Origin: Diphasiastrum complanatum
Lineage: Eukaryota > Streptophyta > Lycopodiopsida > Lycopodiales > Lycopodiaceae
Direction of reading: 5' to 3'
DNA length: 64,000 bases
Assembly (NCBI GenBank): GCA_029204225.1
Contig: CM055102.1
Location: forward strand, 15,746,229 to 15,810,228
The notes below the pieces were generated by a model. It had not been told where the DNA came from. It saw only the letters and a program-made list of their open reading frames with translations, and ran no database searches. Below, piece after piece: positions 1-10,920 of the stretch (its first letter is position 1; each line of letters begins with the position of its first letter). A program made the translations under genes and the position numbers.

Positions 1-849
1 TCATAGTTAAGCATAGTGGTAGCTCGTGGATCTACTAGTATCATTGTACTCCTCATTTTGAAGCTAATTGATTTGGTGATTTTATGGATTTTGTGAGTTA
101 TTGGATTTCTGACTTTCTCTCTCTACTTGAGAGCTCATGATGCTTTTTCTCTCTCTACTCGAGGAGAGCAGCTTGTTTTTACTTAGATTATTTTTTGAAT
201 ACTTCCCACACGTGTGAGTGAGAGTTGGAAGTGTTTGAATGCATGTAGTAGTGTGTTTTTGCCATAGGATCTAAGATTGATCTTGAATCTCAATCTAATC
301 TTAATCTTGGTGCATCTATTAAAAGAGTTGCCTTGTAGATAGCTTTGTAGCCAAATATATGAGAAGTATGCGAACAATGATCTTTAGCCAAATTTGGTTG
401 CACATCTAGAAATAGCTAGAAGATAGAAATCACTACTTTATGCATGCTAGACTTTAGAAATGCACAATGATATGTTCTCCGTGCTAATATTGCTATTTAT
501 AACAACTCAAATGTCATTTGGTCACTTGTCCTAAACTTGCCCTAAATGGTAATTTTTTGGTATCTCACCAAATGACCTAGAAAATCTAGTCTAGATGCAA
601 TGTATCAAATTAGCTAATTAGAATGGGTCCAAACTCGACCTCATCCATCAAATAGCAAATTAGAATGGTATTGGCATAAAAAAATATATCTCTAAGTTGA
701 GATCTAAATTTGGCCTCAAAATTGCCAAAATCAAACAACTAAACTAGTTGAAATTTTCACACTCCCTCTTCAACTAGTTTTGGCATAGATTTAACCACAC
801 TACTTCGATCCATCTTAAGAATGATCTCCATCCTAAGTATAGAACTCCT
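1..849. other. No gene recognised
   Basis: AT-rich sequence with stops in all frames and no recognisable protein, RNA gene or paired repeat. It lies beyond the 3' side of the minus-strand copia remnant that starts at 3636, so it may include that element's degraded 3' non-coding end or LTR, but no LTR partner, PBS or polypurine tract was found to support this. Confidence 0.5.
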
Positions 850-1905
850 TTATGTGGTTTTATCGTAAGTTTCATGATTGATATAGAGAATAGTGTCCAC
901 ATTGGATGCTTCACTATTTCTTACATCAATTTTACACATCAAGATGTAACTAGAACATGAAGAACCAAATATAATGTAAATGAAATGATTCCTCCATGCT
1001 TCCAACTTTGAACTCTCTGAAAAATAATAGAAACCAAACAATAAATTTGAGTAATCAACCAATGTTTGCATGTCTCCTCCATCTTTGTCCTTCCGTGATA
1101 TGTTTCCACCATGAAAATACATGAATGAGCCTCCATCTCCATCTTGCCATAAGATATCATGAACCCTTGATGACTTGATCATGAATGAGTGATATAATGA
1201 GCCTCCTTTAGCTTCATTTCCATCAGCAAAACCATCCAAGAATTCTAGTACAACTCCAACATCAAAATGATGCAAAACAATGTGCCTAGTTTCACCATAT
1301 CTTGACAATTTGGACACATTCACTTGAAATTGCTCAAACATGGGACAGAACAAGTAAAGTAAACTTTAACAACACTTCCTTTATGCTCCTTCGACCTTAA
1401 TTGAGTATTCAATAACTTGAAAAAATAGATCCAAAACATCTTTGCCAATTGACTTCCCTTTGATGCTCTTGACTTGCTCCAAATTGCCACCTTTCCTTTT
1501 GTGTTGTTGAAGCCCTTTGAAATAAACCTCTTGATCTTTCCCTTGACCATCAAAGTCATTGACTAAGACCTCTTTTCCAGATCCATTAGTTGCTTCCAAT
1601 ACTTGAAAACCATCATCCACTTGCATAGCATAATCTAGACAAGAAGATGAACCAAAACATGTGAGTAAAGCAGAATGAGTAACTTCCACTTGCTTACCCT
1701 TCTCATCATATGTGAGCCTCAAAGGTTGTTGCCTTTGCCTTGATGTCCTTGGATTTTGATTTGAAGTAGGCTCTTCAACATTAACATCCAAAGTATCATC
1801 AATGTCATCAACATCAAGAATGTTAGATCCAACCTCCACACCACCACTTGAAATTTTTTTTGGAAAGTTTTCCTCATAAAAAATGACATCTCTTCGAATG
1901 ACCAC
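850..1905 (-). pseudogene. Copia integrase-to-RT linker and unidentified downstream frame
   Basis: One minus-strand frame runs through this stretch with two in-frame stops near 1383 and 1365. It starts with the block VIRRDVIFYEENF, which in copia polyproteins lies just after the integrase core, then an acidic, Gln/Arg-rich linker. A reverse transcriptase should follow, but no RT or RNase H motif is visible. The frame continues into about 165 residues (850-1353) that I do not recognise. Either the element is an internally rearranged non-autonomous copia, or unrelated DNA was joined here. The residues below 1353 should be treated as unidentified. Confidence 0.45.
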
Positions 1906-2735
1906 TTTCTAAGTTGAAGGAATAAAAACTTTGTAAGTTCTTGCTAACCTCACTATAACCAACAAAAATACTTTTTCTTGAAGATGGATCCTCCTTTGTC
2001 CTATCATCAAGAGTGATGTTGATATAGCGAATTAATCCAAAAGTTTTGAAAAACTTGACACTCGGCCTTCTACCAAACAACATCTCAAAAGGGCTTTTTC
2101 TATCCAATACCACACTTGGCCATCTATTGCATAGAAAATTAGCACACAACAAAGCTTTATCCCAAAAGGATTTAGAAAGATTTGCACCTAACCTCATGGC
2201 TTTGGCACCTTCACATAAGGTTCTATTCTTCCTCTCGACCACTCCATTTTGTTGTGGTGTCTTTGGGATTGTGTACTCCCTCTTGATCCCATTTGCATCA
2301 CAAAATGCCTTGAACTTGGTAGAAATGTATAACTCACCACCGTTGTCACTCCTCAAGCACTTGATCTCCCTTGCAATCTTGAACTTGACAAAGACATCAA
2401 ACAACTCATCTTTTCTTTTTAGACCCAATAAAATCTACTAAAATCATAAATAAAAGTCACATACATTCTAGCACCTCCATTGCTAATTGTAGTAACACCA
2501 TATCCGAATGCACAAGTTGAAAAGACTTACTTGATCTTGATGTATATATCTTGTAAGGTAACCTATGTGACTTTGATAAAGCATATTTCTCACAAATATG
2601 ATTCAAGCTTGTTAAAGAGTTGAGAAGACCAAACACAACTTGCCTCATTGCCACCACCTCCAATGACTTGTAGTTGAGTGCCCCAATCTCTTGTGCCATA
2701 CCTCTTGCATTGACAATTGCTCCTTTGCCATACAT
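1874..2735 (-). pseudogene. Ty1/copia integrase (GAG-pre-integrase and rve core)
   Basis: Minus-strand remnants of a copia integrase, the enzyme that joins retroelement cDNA to host DNA. The upstream part (2457-2735) has the GAG-pre-integrase style sequence ending in FQLVHSDM, giving the first catalytic Asp. The downstream part (1874-2428) has SDNGGEL (second Asp) and QQNGVVERKNRTL (catalytic Glu), so the DDE triad survives. The two parts are in different frames, with a break near 2440. The order matches the gag/protease part at higher coordinates and the linker at lower coordinates, so this is one minus-strand element. Decayed and not expected to be functional. Confidence 0.88.
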
Positions 2736-3057
2736 CCAACTTGGTTAGCAACAACACAAGCATTAAGTTTGAACAACTTACCTTGCCTCTTCCCTTTTGC
2801 AATCAATTGATCCTCCTTCAAGCATCACCATCAAACTCCACTTTGAATCCCTTTTCAAGCATTTAAATCACACTAAGAAGGTTCTTAGTGATAGATGGAA
2901 TGAACAAAACATCCTTCAAATTCATATTCCTATTAGTAGAGAGGGAAATAGGAATTGTGCCAATCCCTTGATTGCCACTCACCATCATTGGCCATGTAGA
3001 TCAGCTTCTTGTCACCTTCAAATGCCATGAATGATGAATAATACTCCTCATGATATG

Positions 3058-3636
3058 TCATATGTGATGTAGCTCCACTATCAATCCACCAAGGATCAAT
3101 ATCTCCAAGATTAGTGAATGATCAAGATGACATAACAAAAGCATCATTTGAATTTTGTTCATCAACACCATCTTCATCAAGAGTGAGATTGGTTTGCTTC
3201 TCACCTTGATCTCTCTTATTCTTGAAGTAATAATTGCAAAATGCCCTTTGACTCCACAATAAAAGCATTTTAACTTGAATCTATCTTTATTCTTGCCAAC
3301 AAAACTAGAAGGCTCATCTTGATCTTGACCCTTTGACCGCTTGCTTTTGCCTTTGCCCTTGAACTTGCCTTTGATAAACATAGCTTCCTCCTCTCCAACT
3401 TGAGATGTAGAAGTAGATCTACCTCTTGATAGAAGCCTAAACTCCTCATTCACCAAGATCTCTTGCAAATCCTCCATAATTGGCAATGTCTTTTGAATAG
3501 CAAAGCTTTGCACCAAATTAGCATGATCATCCAATAAGCCGCTTGAACAAGCTCCACATCCTTAATGATTTCCGTAATTCATGCTAGTTCATCACTCGAA
3601 CCTTTAACTTTGAAAACAAAAGCATGAGCACCTTCA
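3058..3636 (-). pseudogene. Ty1/copia gag C-terminal part and protease active site
   Basis: The minus strand encodes the basic C-terminal part of a copia Gag nucleocapsid with a damaged CCHC zinc knuckle (CFYCGVKGHFA, final Cys not in place). In another frame a protease active site WWIDSGATSHM follows at about 3060-3095. Upstream residues up to 3636 (VKGSSDELA, EIIKDVELVQAA) are typical of plant copia Gag. The frame is broken by stops and shifts. The Gag sequence ends abruptly at about 3636, and the plus-strand histone-like fragment begins at 3640, so an insertion or recombination junction lies there. Confidence 0.82.
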
Positions 3637-3639
3637 TTC

Positions 3640-4170
3640 TTCCAGGCCTTGCAAGGTGCTGCAGAGGATTATCTATCCCAGTTTCTTGAGGATTCATGTC
3701 TATTGGTGTGCATCGTAAGCGTGTTACCATCATGCCCAAAGATTTTGTAATTCTCAAATGACTAAGGGAGTGTTATTCAAAACTTCATCTGGATAACGCA
3801 AGCACCTCCAAGGATCTACCTCTGGACAGAAGCAATCTCCTATGATCCTTCTCAGATATATTTTGATTTTGATGACTATAATGAATACGAGTCCTATTTA
3901 GCCAAAAAGATAGATACTCTTGGCAACTATTTTGATTTCTTTATTTCAGATAGTACTAAAAGTTTTCGATTTGGTCCGAAGTTTTATGATGAATAGAAAA
4001 ATAGATCTGCTGAGATATCAGATTTAATTGTCGAAGCTTGTTAGAATTTTTTGCAACACAACATCAGTCTCGATTACTTACAAGACATTTTTGTGACCCC
4101 ATTTTTTATGACAGTAATCACTACCAAGCAGGCCAATTTTGAGAAGGATGTATACTCTATCGAGTGTAGT
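3640..4170 (+). pseudogene. CENH3-like histone H3 fragment followed by unknown coding-like stretch
   Basis: From 3640 the + strand reads ALQGAAEDYLSQFLEDS and, after a one-base shift near 3708, HRKRVTIMPKDFVIL. This aligns with the second and third helices of histone H3 (ALQEAAEAYLVGLFEDTN, HAKRVTIMPKD). The residues after MPKD (Phe rather than Ile) and the EDYL and DS residues recall centromeric H3 (CENH3) rather than canonical H3. The first frame then resumes for about 360 bases with only two or three stops (APPRIYLWTEAISYDPSQ, YLAKKIDTLGNYFDFF, FLQHNISLDYLQDIF). I do not recognise this part. It runs into the satellite array at about 4177. The N-terminal tail and first helix are missing. 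A broken copy, not a working histone gene. Confidence 0.7.
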
Positions 4171-4176
4171 CCAATG

Positions 4177-5355
4177 CCGCCAACCCTTGCAACTAGACAA
4201 GAAATTTGCTTGCAAAGGTTGATCGTCGGCTATCAGCCTCAACAAGCTAGTAAAAATCATAATTTTATCTTAAATGTGATTACAACCATTTAAAGTTTGC
4301 TACCAACCCTTGCAACTAGACAAAAAATTTGCTTGCAAAGGCTGATCGCCGGTGATCAGCCATACAAATCTAGTAGCAAATATAATTTTATTCTACATAT
4401 AGTTGAAGAATTGGATTCTACCAAAAAATGCAGCAATTTTTCTTTTTGGATCACCTTAATTCAAGGTATAACAAAAAAGTTACAGTCGTTTAAAGTTTGC
4501 TGCCAACCCTTGCAACTAGACAAAAAAATTGCTTGCAAAGGCTAATCGCCGGCGATCAGCCCCATCAAGCCAGTACCAAACATAATTTTATTCTACATAT
4601 TATTAAATCATTGGCTTATACACAAAAAACATAGCAATTTTTTTTTTGTATCACCTCAATCCAAGCTATAACAAGAAAGTTATAGATGTTTGAAGTTTGC
4701 TGCCAACACTTGCATCCCGACAAAAAATTTGTTCGGAAGACTAATTATAGCTTGGAATTAGATTATACCTGTCTTATTATAGCTTGGAATTAGGTGATCC
4801 CAAAAGAACAATTGCTATATTTTTGTGTAGGAACCAAAACTTGAACTATACATAAAATCAAAGCATGTTTAGTATTATCTTGTTGGGGTTGATCGCCAAC
4901 GCAAGTCTTCACAACAAACTTCAAACATCTATAACTTTCTTATCATAGCTCGGATTGAGGGGATCCAAAAGCAGAAATGATCCATTTTTTTTTTGTGTAA
5001 AATCCAATATCTGACCAATATATAAAATTAGAGCATGTCTTTTACTAGCTTTTTGGGGCTGATCACCGGCGATCAGCCTTTGCAAGCAAATTTTTGGTCT
5101 AGTTGCAAGGGTTGGCAGCAAACTTTAAATGGCTATAACTTTCTTGTTATAGCTCAAATTGAGGTGATCCAAAAAGAAAAATTGTTGCATTTTTTGTGGA
5201 GAATCCAATTTCTTAAGTATATGTAAAATATAATTATGTTTGCTACTAGAGTTTTATGGCTGATCGTCAGCGATTAGCCTTTCCAAGCAAATTTTGTGTC
5301 TCCTTGCTAGGGTTGGCAGCAAACTTTAAACAATTGTAACTTTTTTGTTATAGCT
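4177..5355. repeat. Satellite-like array, about 200-bp unit, with internal inversion
   Basis: Copies of a roughly 195-200-bp unit are visible. Each begins near TTTGCTGCCAACCCTTGCAA, followed by a palindromic core GATCGCCGGCGATC and a tail with TATAACAAGAAAGTTATA. Units at about 4177, 4297, 4491 and 4690 read forwards. Units between about 4800 and 5355 are reverse complements. The turn-round lies at about 4745-4800. Copies differ by roughly 10-20 percent, and the first forward copy is shortened. The short open frames within the array (for example LPTLATRQKICLQRLIAGDQ) simply repeat with the unit and are not genes. Confidence 0.85.
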
Positions 5356-6373
5356 GTGGTGGCCTAGTCACTATAGATTTCCACAAAATCGATGAATTAA
5401 TTAGTATAAAAGGTTTGATCGTTCTCCAAGAGAGAGAATAATCTCATCTTTTGTATGATAAATGTATGTATGATGGTAAACGGACTGGGATGTGTAATAT
5501 TCACAATGAATACTACAACGACATATTTGGTTATCCAAAGATATTTGGGTAAATTGGCATCTAGGAACACCAATGATAAAATGATTTGATCAAGGTCTAC
5601 GATTGTAAAGATTACTTTATCTTTCAGGCTCTTCGGGTATCAACAATCACATCAGACAACAACTAGCAAATAGATTCATTAGACAGAATCGCATTGGCTA
5701 AAGATTCCTCTTAGTCAAGCACAGAGAATTAGTTCTTATCGTAGGAAGCAAACAAAACAGAACATCAAACAAACTCATTATTTGAACACATAGCTCATTC
5801 AGAATTGAAAGAAGTTCTGCTAAGGTTATGCTTAATAGCTTCGGCTAATTCCCTCCACACATTAGTCAGAATTGCTGCTTGCTGGTGACGCTTGAAAATC
5901 CGTGTTAGAGTGGCTGAAATTTAGTAAAATGTGAGAAATATGTGTGACGCAAACAAAACAGTATCACAAACAATTACAGATCATACAGAGTGTATTCGCT
6001 CAATTAATAAGATGTAATGCTGTAAAAGATGGCAGAGGAAAAGTATGATTAAGCTATATAAACTTGCTCTTCTCTCTATTGATACTCAGCTCTGTGCAAA
6101 ATGCGTAAGTACAATGGCACAAAGTGTCGACCTTATAGGAACGATCACCAACCTCAATGTCGTTTACTAACCGTCAAAATGTCGGTTGAGATCCGCTATT
6201 GCGTCTCTTATGGAACGTTGCAAATTCTACCCTAAATGTGAATTTACAAAGTGCAAATAGGCCTTTACATGAATTTAGGCACTATAGCACATTTACATGT
6301 ATAAAAACTGAAAATTTTTACAGTATATAACAAAAACTTGGACAATGTGGGATCATGAGGCTCCCCATATCCC
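5356..6373 (-). repeat. Putative 3' LTR of the minus-strand Ty3/gypsy element
   Basis: Inferred from position: on the minus strand this follows the element's last ORF. A purine-rich run (GAGGAAGGGGATATGGGG, minus strand, near 6365-6385) resembles a polypurine tract. Within the stretch the minus strand has a TATA-like TTTATATAGC near 6050-6060, as expected of an LTR promoter. No second LTR copy is in the window, so the outer end is only approximate, set by the start of the satellite array. Confidence 0.35.
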
Positions 6374-6421
6374 CTTCCTCAGCTGTGCAGCGGCTTGTAG
6401 ACAACTTATTTACATCCTTCT

Positions 6422-9261
6422 CTATTGTTTTCTGCTGGCTGGCTTGCTGTGAAAAAAAGCCTTAGCTCGGGCTTCGTTCTCTTCATTCACTTGCTCCAAG
6501 GTCATCCCTTTTGTAGCGAGGAAATAACTATTCTTTTGATTATAATATTTTTGAAATGACAAATTTAGATAACCCCCCATTTCTTGATTCCCCAATGGTG
6601 CAAGAGGGTTATCGATCAATGTGTTATTTACAAGATGCATGTACCAACTATCCTCGGACATGATTTTAGACATCTCGACAGAAGGGACAATTAGTGAGAG
6701 GGCAGAATATGTATATTCTGGGAATTTTTTATTAATGTACAATTGTTGAACGGATAAAAGAGCATATGAAATAAGAGAAGCAATATTTACATTATTGTAA
6801 GTGTGGTATGGTTTGGTTATTGGATTAGTGGAGTGAAATATATTATTTGTTTTGACTTCCTCCAAATAACGAGAATAGTTAGCTTCCCAATCTGTGTAGA
6901 TTTCCCAAAGATCAGGGAATAATAACTGATGGGAAACTCGAGAAGGAACTGGTTTAAGGCTAGAAACAACTTTCTTAATATCAAAAATGTTAATTGAATC
7001 TAACTTATTTAGATACTCATCCAGAGCTGGAAAAATATTATTTTCAAATGTTTTTAGATATTTTAAAATGTATATATACAAGGATCTTGCAATCACATGG
7101 ATATAGTTAGTTTGCACATTGAACTTATTCTGAACAATGACAAGAGCAAGGATTCCTTTTTGGTGCACTGTTATTTTGGCTCAAAAAGAATTTAGGTTAG
7201 AAAAAGTCCAAGGGCTTTCCATTGTTCTTTTGTATAGCCAAAAAGTTTAGGTAAAAAAAGGTAATCCATTCTCCATTGGAGTTCTGGACTACAAAAGGGT
7301 GGAAGAAAGAATGTTAGTTCTTGTTGAAATGTCTAAAATTCTGTCTTTAGTAGTGAATACACTACCTTGTTTTTCTTTACAATAGCTCCATTGTGCGATG
7401 CCCCAGCTTGCTGTGGAATAATACTTAGTGTCTCAGGTTGGTCTGCAACAGCTGCGACACTGACTGTTCGCAGCCTCCTTGGAATCGGTCTGCGTCTCCT
7501 GATCCTTCTGGATTTGCCTACAGATGATGTCTGTTTGGATGGCCTTATCTGATATAGCTTTGGCTGGCTCATTTGTCTGCATTGACTGATCCTAGCACTG
7601 TGCTGGTTCTTACTCCTCAAAAATCTGCATTTGGCTTGATTGGAATTTAGCCTCTTCCAACTCTTTTTTTAATTTTTCATAAGCAATCATTTGCGATTGC
7701 AGATGTTGCAGCTGGAAGGTCTGGATCATCCTTCCTTGAAATCCCTTCTAGGCTGTTGGGTCAATCTTGTATCTACCATGGGATACACAGGCTCCCAATG
7801 TAACTTTGGCACTGATTCGCCATAAGATTGCCTCTTCGACATGTCTCTTGTGAATCTAGTTGTCTCTTTTCAGCATATCTGTAGAATTCTGCAGTTGGAC
7901 TGAGTCCTGGACATTGCTGAGTTTGTCGCTCAGCTCCTCATTACTACTCTGGAGAGTAGCTTGAATGCGTCTCTCCTCTTGCAAAGAAGCATGTAGGATC
8001 TGAATCTATTGTTTGAGCAATAGATTTTCGCTTTCGAAAGCATTGGATTGCTCTTGCATCTCTTCCAATACTTCCAGCGTAGCGTCCTGCCTTCCTCTTG
8101 CCTCTTCAAGAGCTACATCCTTTTTGCTCAGCTCTACTTGGGCTGCTTCAAGCTCTTCACTTTTATACGACATCTCAGCCTTGATTTCCTCCAGTTCTAT
8201 GTCCTTCTGAATTAGGTCTGCTCGGAGGGAATCATACCTCAAGCCAAGCTTCCTGGAGACTTTCTCTAAGCTGACAAGATGCTGAATAGCCGCCTGTGTA
8301 TCTGGCAGCATCGTACCAGATTTTTTTTTATACAATTCGGCATCGAGGATTGATGCCTCGACGTCACTTTCACTTTCCTCCTGAACATTAGGAAGTTGTT
8401 GTTCTTCTTGTGGTGCTGGCTCCTACGACATATCAGCTTGATTCTGCTCCTGCTCAGCAACATTCTTTGTTTCTTCTTTCGCTTCCTTGTTTTTCTCTGC
8501 ACTGGACAATGGCGTATACTGGGACGATGGTGAAGACATCCTCACCGAGCTTCCTTGGCTTGATGATGATGATGATGCCTTCGCTACAGTGGTTTCCCTT
8601 GATACTTGCATCTAAGATTCAGCCTCCATTGAAGGGGCTAGCTTTGGCAATACTGGTGCAATCCTGATGTCTTCCTGCACTGTTAGCACACCAGCATGCA
8701 TGCACAAGATATCCATCTGCAAACCACCCAACCTGAAAAACTGATTAATCTTTACTAATTTACAGAATTGCTTAAAAACAATTTGTCTAAAGGCAATAGG
8801 CTCTCCATTCAGGGCTCTTAGCAGATATCCCATATTTGTATTTGAGATGGTATACTCTTGCTTTGGTAAAAAGATAGAAGCAAGAGCAAAGTGGACAAAG
8901 CCTTTGAGATTGGGATCTCTAATGTAAGAGAGTTTATATCCCCGTTTCTCAAGGTAAGCTTCTTCTTGGAAAACTCCGCTCTTTGCGATGAAATCTGGTT
9001 TTGTAACTGGCATATTGCCGTCCATAGGCAAACCTAAGGCACGATAGTAAAATCTTTTTGTAGTAATAATTCTTGATTGCAGATAGTGGTGGAAATATGT
9101 CCTTCTTCTGTTTCACTCAAATTGCGGATCAACTCATGGCACAAGTCAGTAAGAATTACTGATTGATCAAATTGAAGAAGTCCTTCAATCCGCGCTCGTA
9201 TAGCTAGTGGTTGTAACATTGGTAACACTGGCTTTGGGTGCGTTTTGAATACGATTGCCAT
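6422..9261 (-). pseudogene. Extra ORF downstream of gypsy integrase, decayed
   Basis: A minus-strand coding region in several blocks. 9034-9261 starts at MAIVFKTHPKPVLPM. 8006-9031 is one frame with stops near 8612 and 8423. It holds a domain with LKGFVHFALASIFLPK and MGYLLRALNGEPIAFRQIV, then an acidic Ser-rich stretch and a long coiled coil (IELEEIKAEMSYKSEELEAA). 7333-7620 is very basic (SRRIRRRRPIPRRLR). 6422-7168 is a 248-residue open frame ending in HSKPASRKQ. The first domain's spacing recalls the 'putative plant transposon protein' (env-like or additional ORF) found downstream of pol in Athila/Tat elements. That is family-level inference; I cannot identify it by motif. Its place after integrase on the same strand supports the reading. 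Confidence 0.5.
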
Positions 9262-10090
9262 GGTGCTTGCAATTGTAAACGAGCGATGGCGGAAAAGAGC
9301 TTGATCGCAACAATTCAGAAATCAGAGAGCAAGAGTGATAGAAAGTGGTAGCAAAAAAATAGAAGTGTTTGAGGTTTTTAGCGTATTGATGATATATTTG
9401 CGGATTAGACTAATATTATATGAAAGCGTGTCCTTCGTTTTGAAGGTACATACTCAATAAGAAAGTGTCTAGTCCTAAAAACAAAACAAGAATAAATAAA
9501 TAAGCAAAATACACAAATGCTTCGCTCAGTTCGCAAAAGTTTAGCTCAATATTTGTGAGTTTTGAACTGCGAAAATAATAATATACACAATCTATGTAAC
9601 AATGCGTGAAATTGAAAGTGAAGACTATCGGTTTCTTCGTTAAAATGTATGAGAAAATATATTGGCGAAAAAATGTATCAGCGAAAAATACGAAAGTGTC
9701 GGGTTTTTTTGCAAACTTCGACTGTATTGGTGATATGAAAACATGATGAAAAAGGTATGTGTAAAATGATGTGCAACATTCTGGCAAAATGTTATATATA
9801 TATTTTTTTGCAAAATCCCGAAGGTCAAAAATGGAATGAAGGAAAATCCCAAAAATGTCTGGTTTTTCGCAAAAATAAAGTGAAAAAAATGAAGCGAGGG
9901 TTTCGGCATTTTCGCAAAAAATGTAATGAAAACAGAAATGTAGCAAAGGTGTCAGAAATTTCGCTACAATATATATGGGTGAAGAATGCGAAGGTGTCGG
10001 GTTTTTGCAAACTTCGGTGAAAACAATTGGACCAAAAATGACGGTCTTTAGATACTGAATAAAATGTACGAAACATCGAAAATTAGTCAT
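9262..10090. repeat. Minisatellite-rich spacer between integrase and extra ORF
   Basis: AT-rich spacer built of degenerate repeats around the minus-strand phrase GCAAAAACCCGACACYTTCG and a TTTTTCGC motif, roughly 60-100 bases apart, seen best at about 9660-9725 and 9840-10020. Because the repeats lack stops on the minus strand, three overlapping long frames appear here (for example 9416-10090). These are Phe/Tyr/His-rich, have no domain and are judged an artefact of the repeat. Tandem repeats in the non-coding part beyond integrase are known from plant Ogre/Tat elements. Confidence 0.6.
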
Positions 10091-10120
10091 AGTAGCGCTT
10101 CACCCTTGAGCCATTACTCG

Positions 10121-10920
10121 AGTATCAAGATCGGCTAACTGAAGTGATCCATTGTTAAAAACTTCTATGACTTTATACGGTCCCATCCATCTGGTATGTA
10201 ATTTTCCAGGAAACAACATGTGTCTGTTATCATACGAAAACACATAGTCCCCTCATTTAATTTTTATTTTTTTAATGGATTGGTCAAAAATTTCTTTTTT
10301 ATTCTGAACTCGCTCAGTCTCGATTAATGAAAGATGACGATCCTCTTCCAGTTGCGTCAAAGATATCAACCGCTCTCGGAGACTATCATGTTCATCCATT
10401 CGCTCTTTATTACTAATGCGAAATGTTGGAACTTCGAATTCTATCAATAGTATGGGATGCATTCCATACACAAGATAGTATGGAGTCTGCCTAGTTGTAA
10501 TCTTTTCAACAGTTCTGTATGCCCATAAGACAGACGGTAACTTCTGATCCCAATCAGAAAAATGTGTTTCCGTTACTTTATTCAAAATTTTACACAGAAT
10601 TCCGTTTGCCCGTTCCGTAAGCTCATTTGCTTTGGGATTATACGGAGGAGTGGTTTGGCGATATTGGAGTAAGCGGACAATGTGTCGCGAAGCTGGGTTT
10701 CCCCATCCTCTGACAAGCATTACATCTTTGAATGAATAATTTAACATCTCTGTAGACGGTAGGTCACCAATATTTAGCATTGAATTTTTTTTTTTGCAGT
10801 GTTTTTAAGAGCATAGTGACCCCCCGAATCTTCCTCATGTAATGCACTTATTACAGCGGTCGTCTCAATTGGTTCTAAACATCGGTGGAGACTATCGTCA
10901 GCTCCTAACTTCTACAATTT
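10121..10920 (-). pseudogene. Ty3/gypsy integrase, 5'-truncated
   Basis: Minus-strand integrase of the gypsy element. Near 10800-10920 is the HHCC zinc-binding region (VISALHEEDSGGHYALKN), broken by a poly-A-type run and stop. 10253-10780 carries PPYNPKANELTERANGIL, which holds the catalytic Glu, then WDQKLPSVLWAYRT, the usual C-terminal core. The very C-terminus at about 10121-10250 (RHMLFPGKLHTRWMGPYKV, DTRVMAQG) is typical of plant gypsy polyprotein ends. The core region with the first two Asp residues is deleted, since the zinc finger runs almost straight into the Glu block. RT and RNase H are absent. At about 10920 it abuts an unrelated dispersed repeat. Confidence 0.85.

Noticed and set aside
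4051-5226. Repeated short ORFs with LPTLATRQKICLQRLIAGDQ
   Set aside because: They recur with the satellite unit in both orientations; no start, stop or length conservation as expected of a tandem gene family.
4177-5355. CRISPR-like array
   Set aside because: The unit is about 200 bases without unique spacers, in an evident plant genome.
9416-10090. 224-codon open frame on the minus strand
   Set aside because: Two overlapping frames are also open, residues are low-complexity Phe/Tyr/His, and the frame follows a DNA repeat. Treated as spacer, not a gene.
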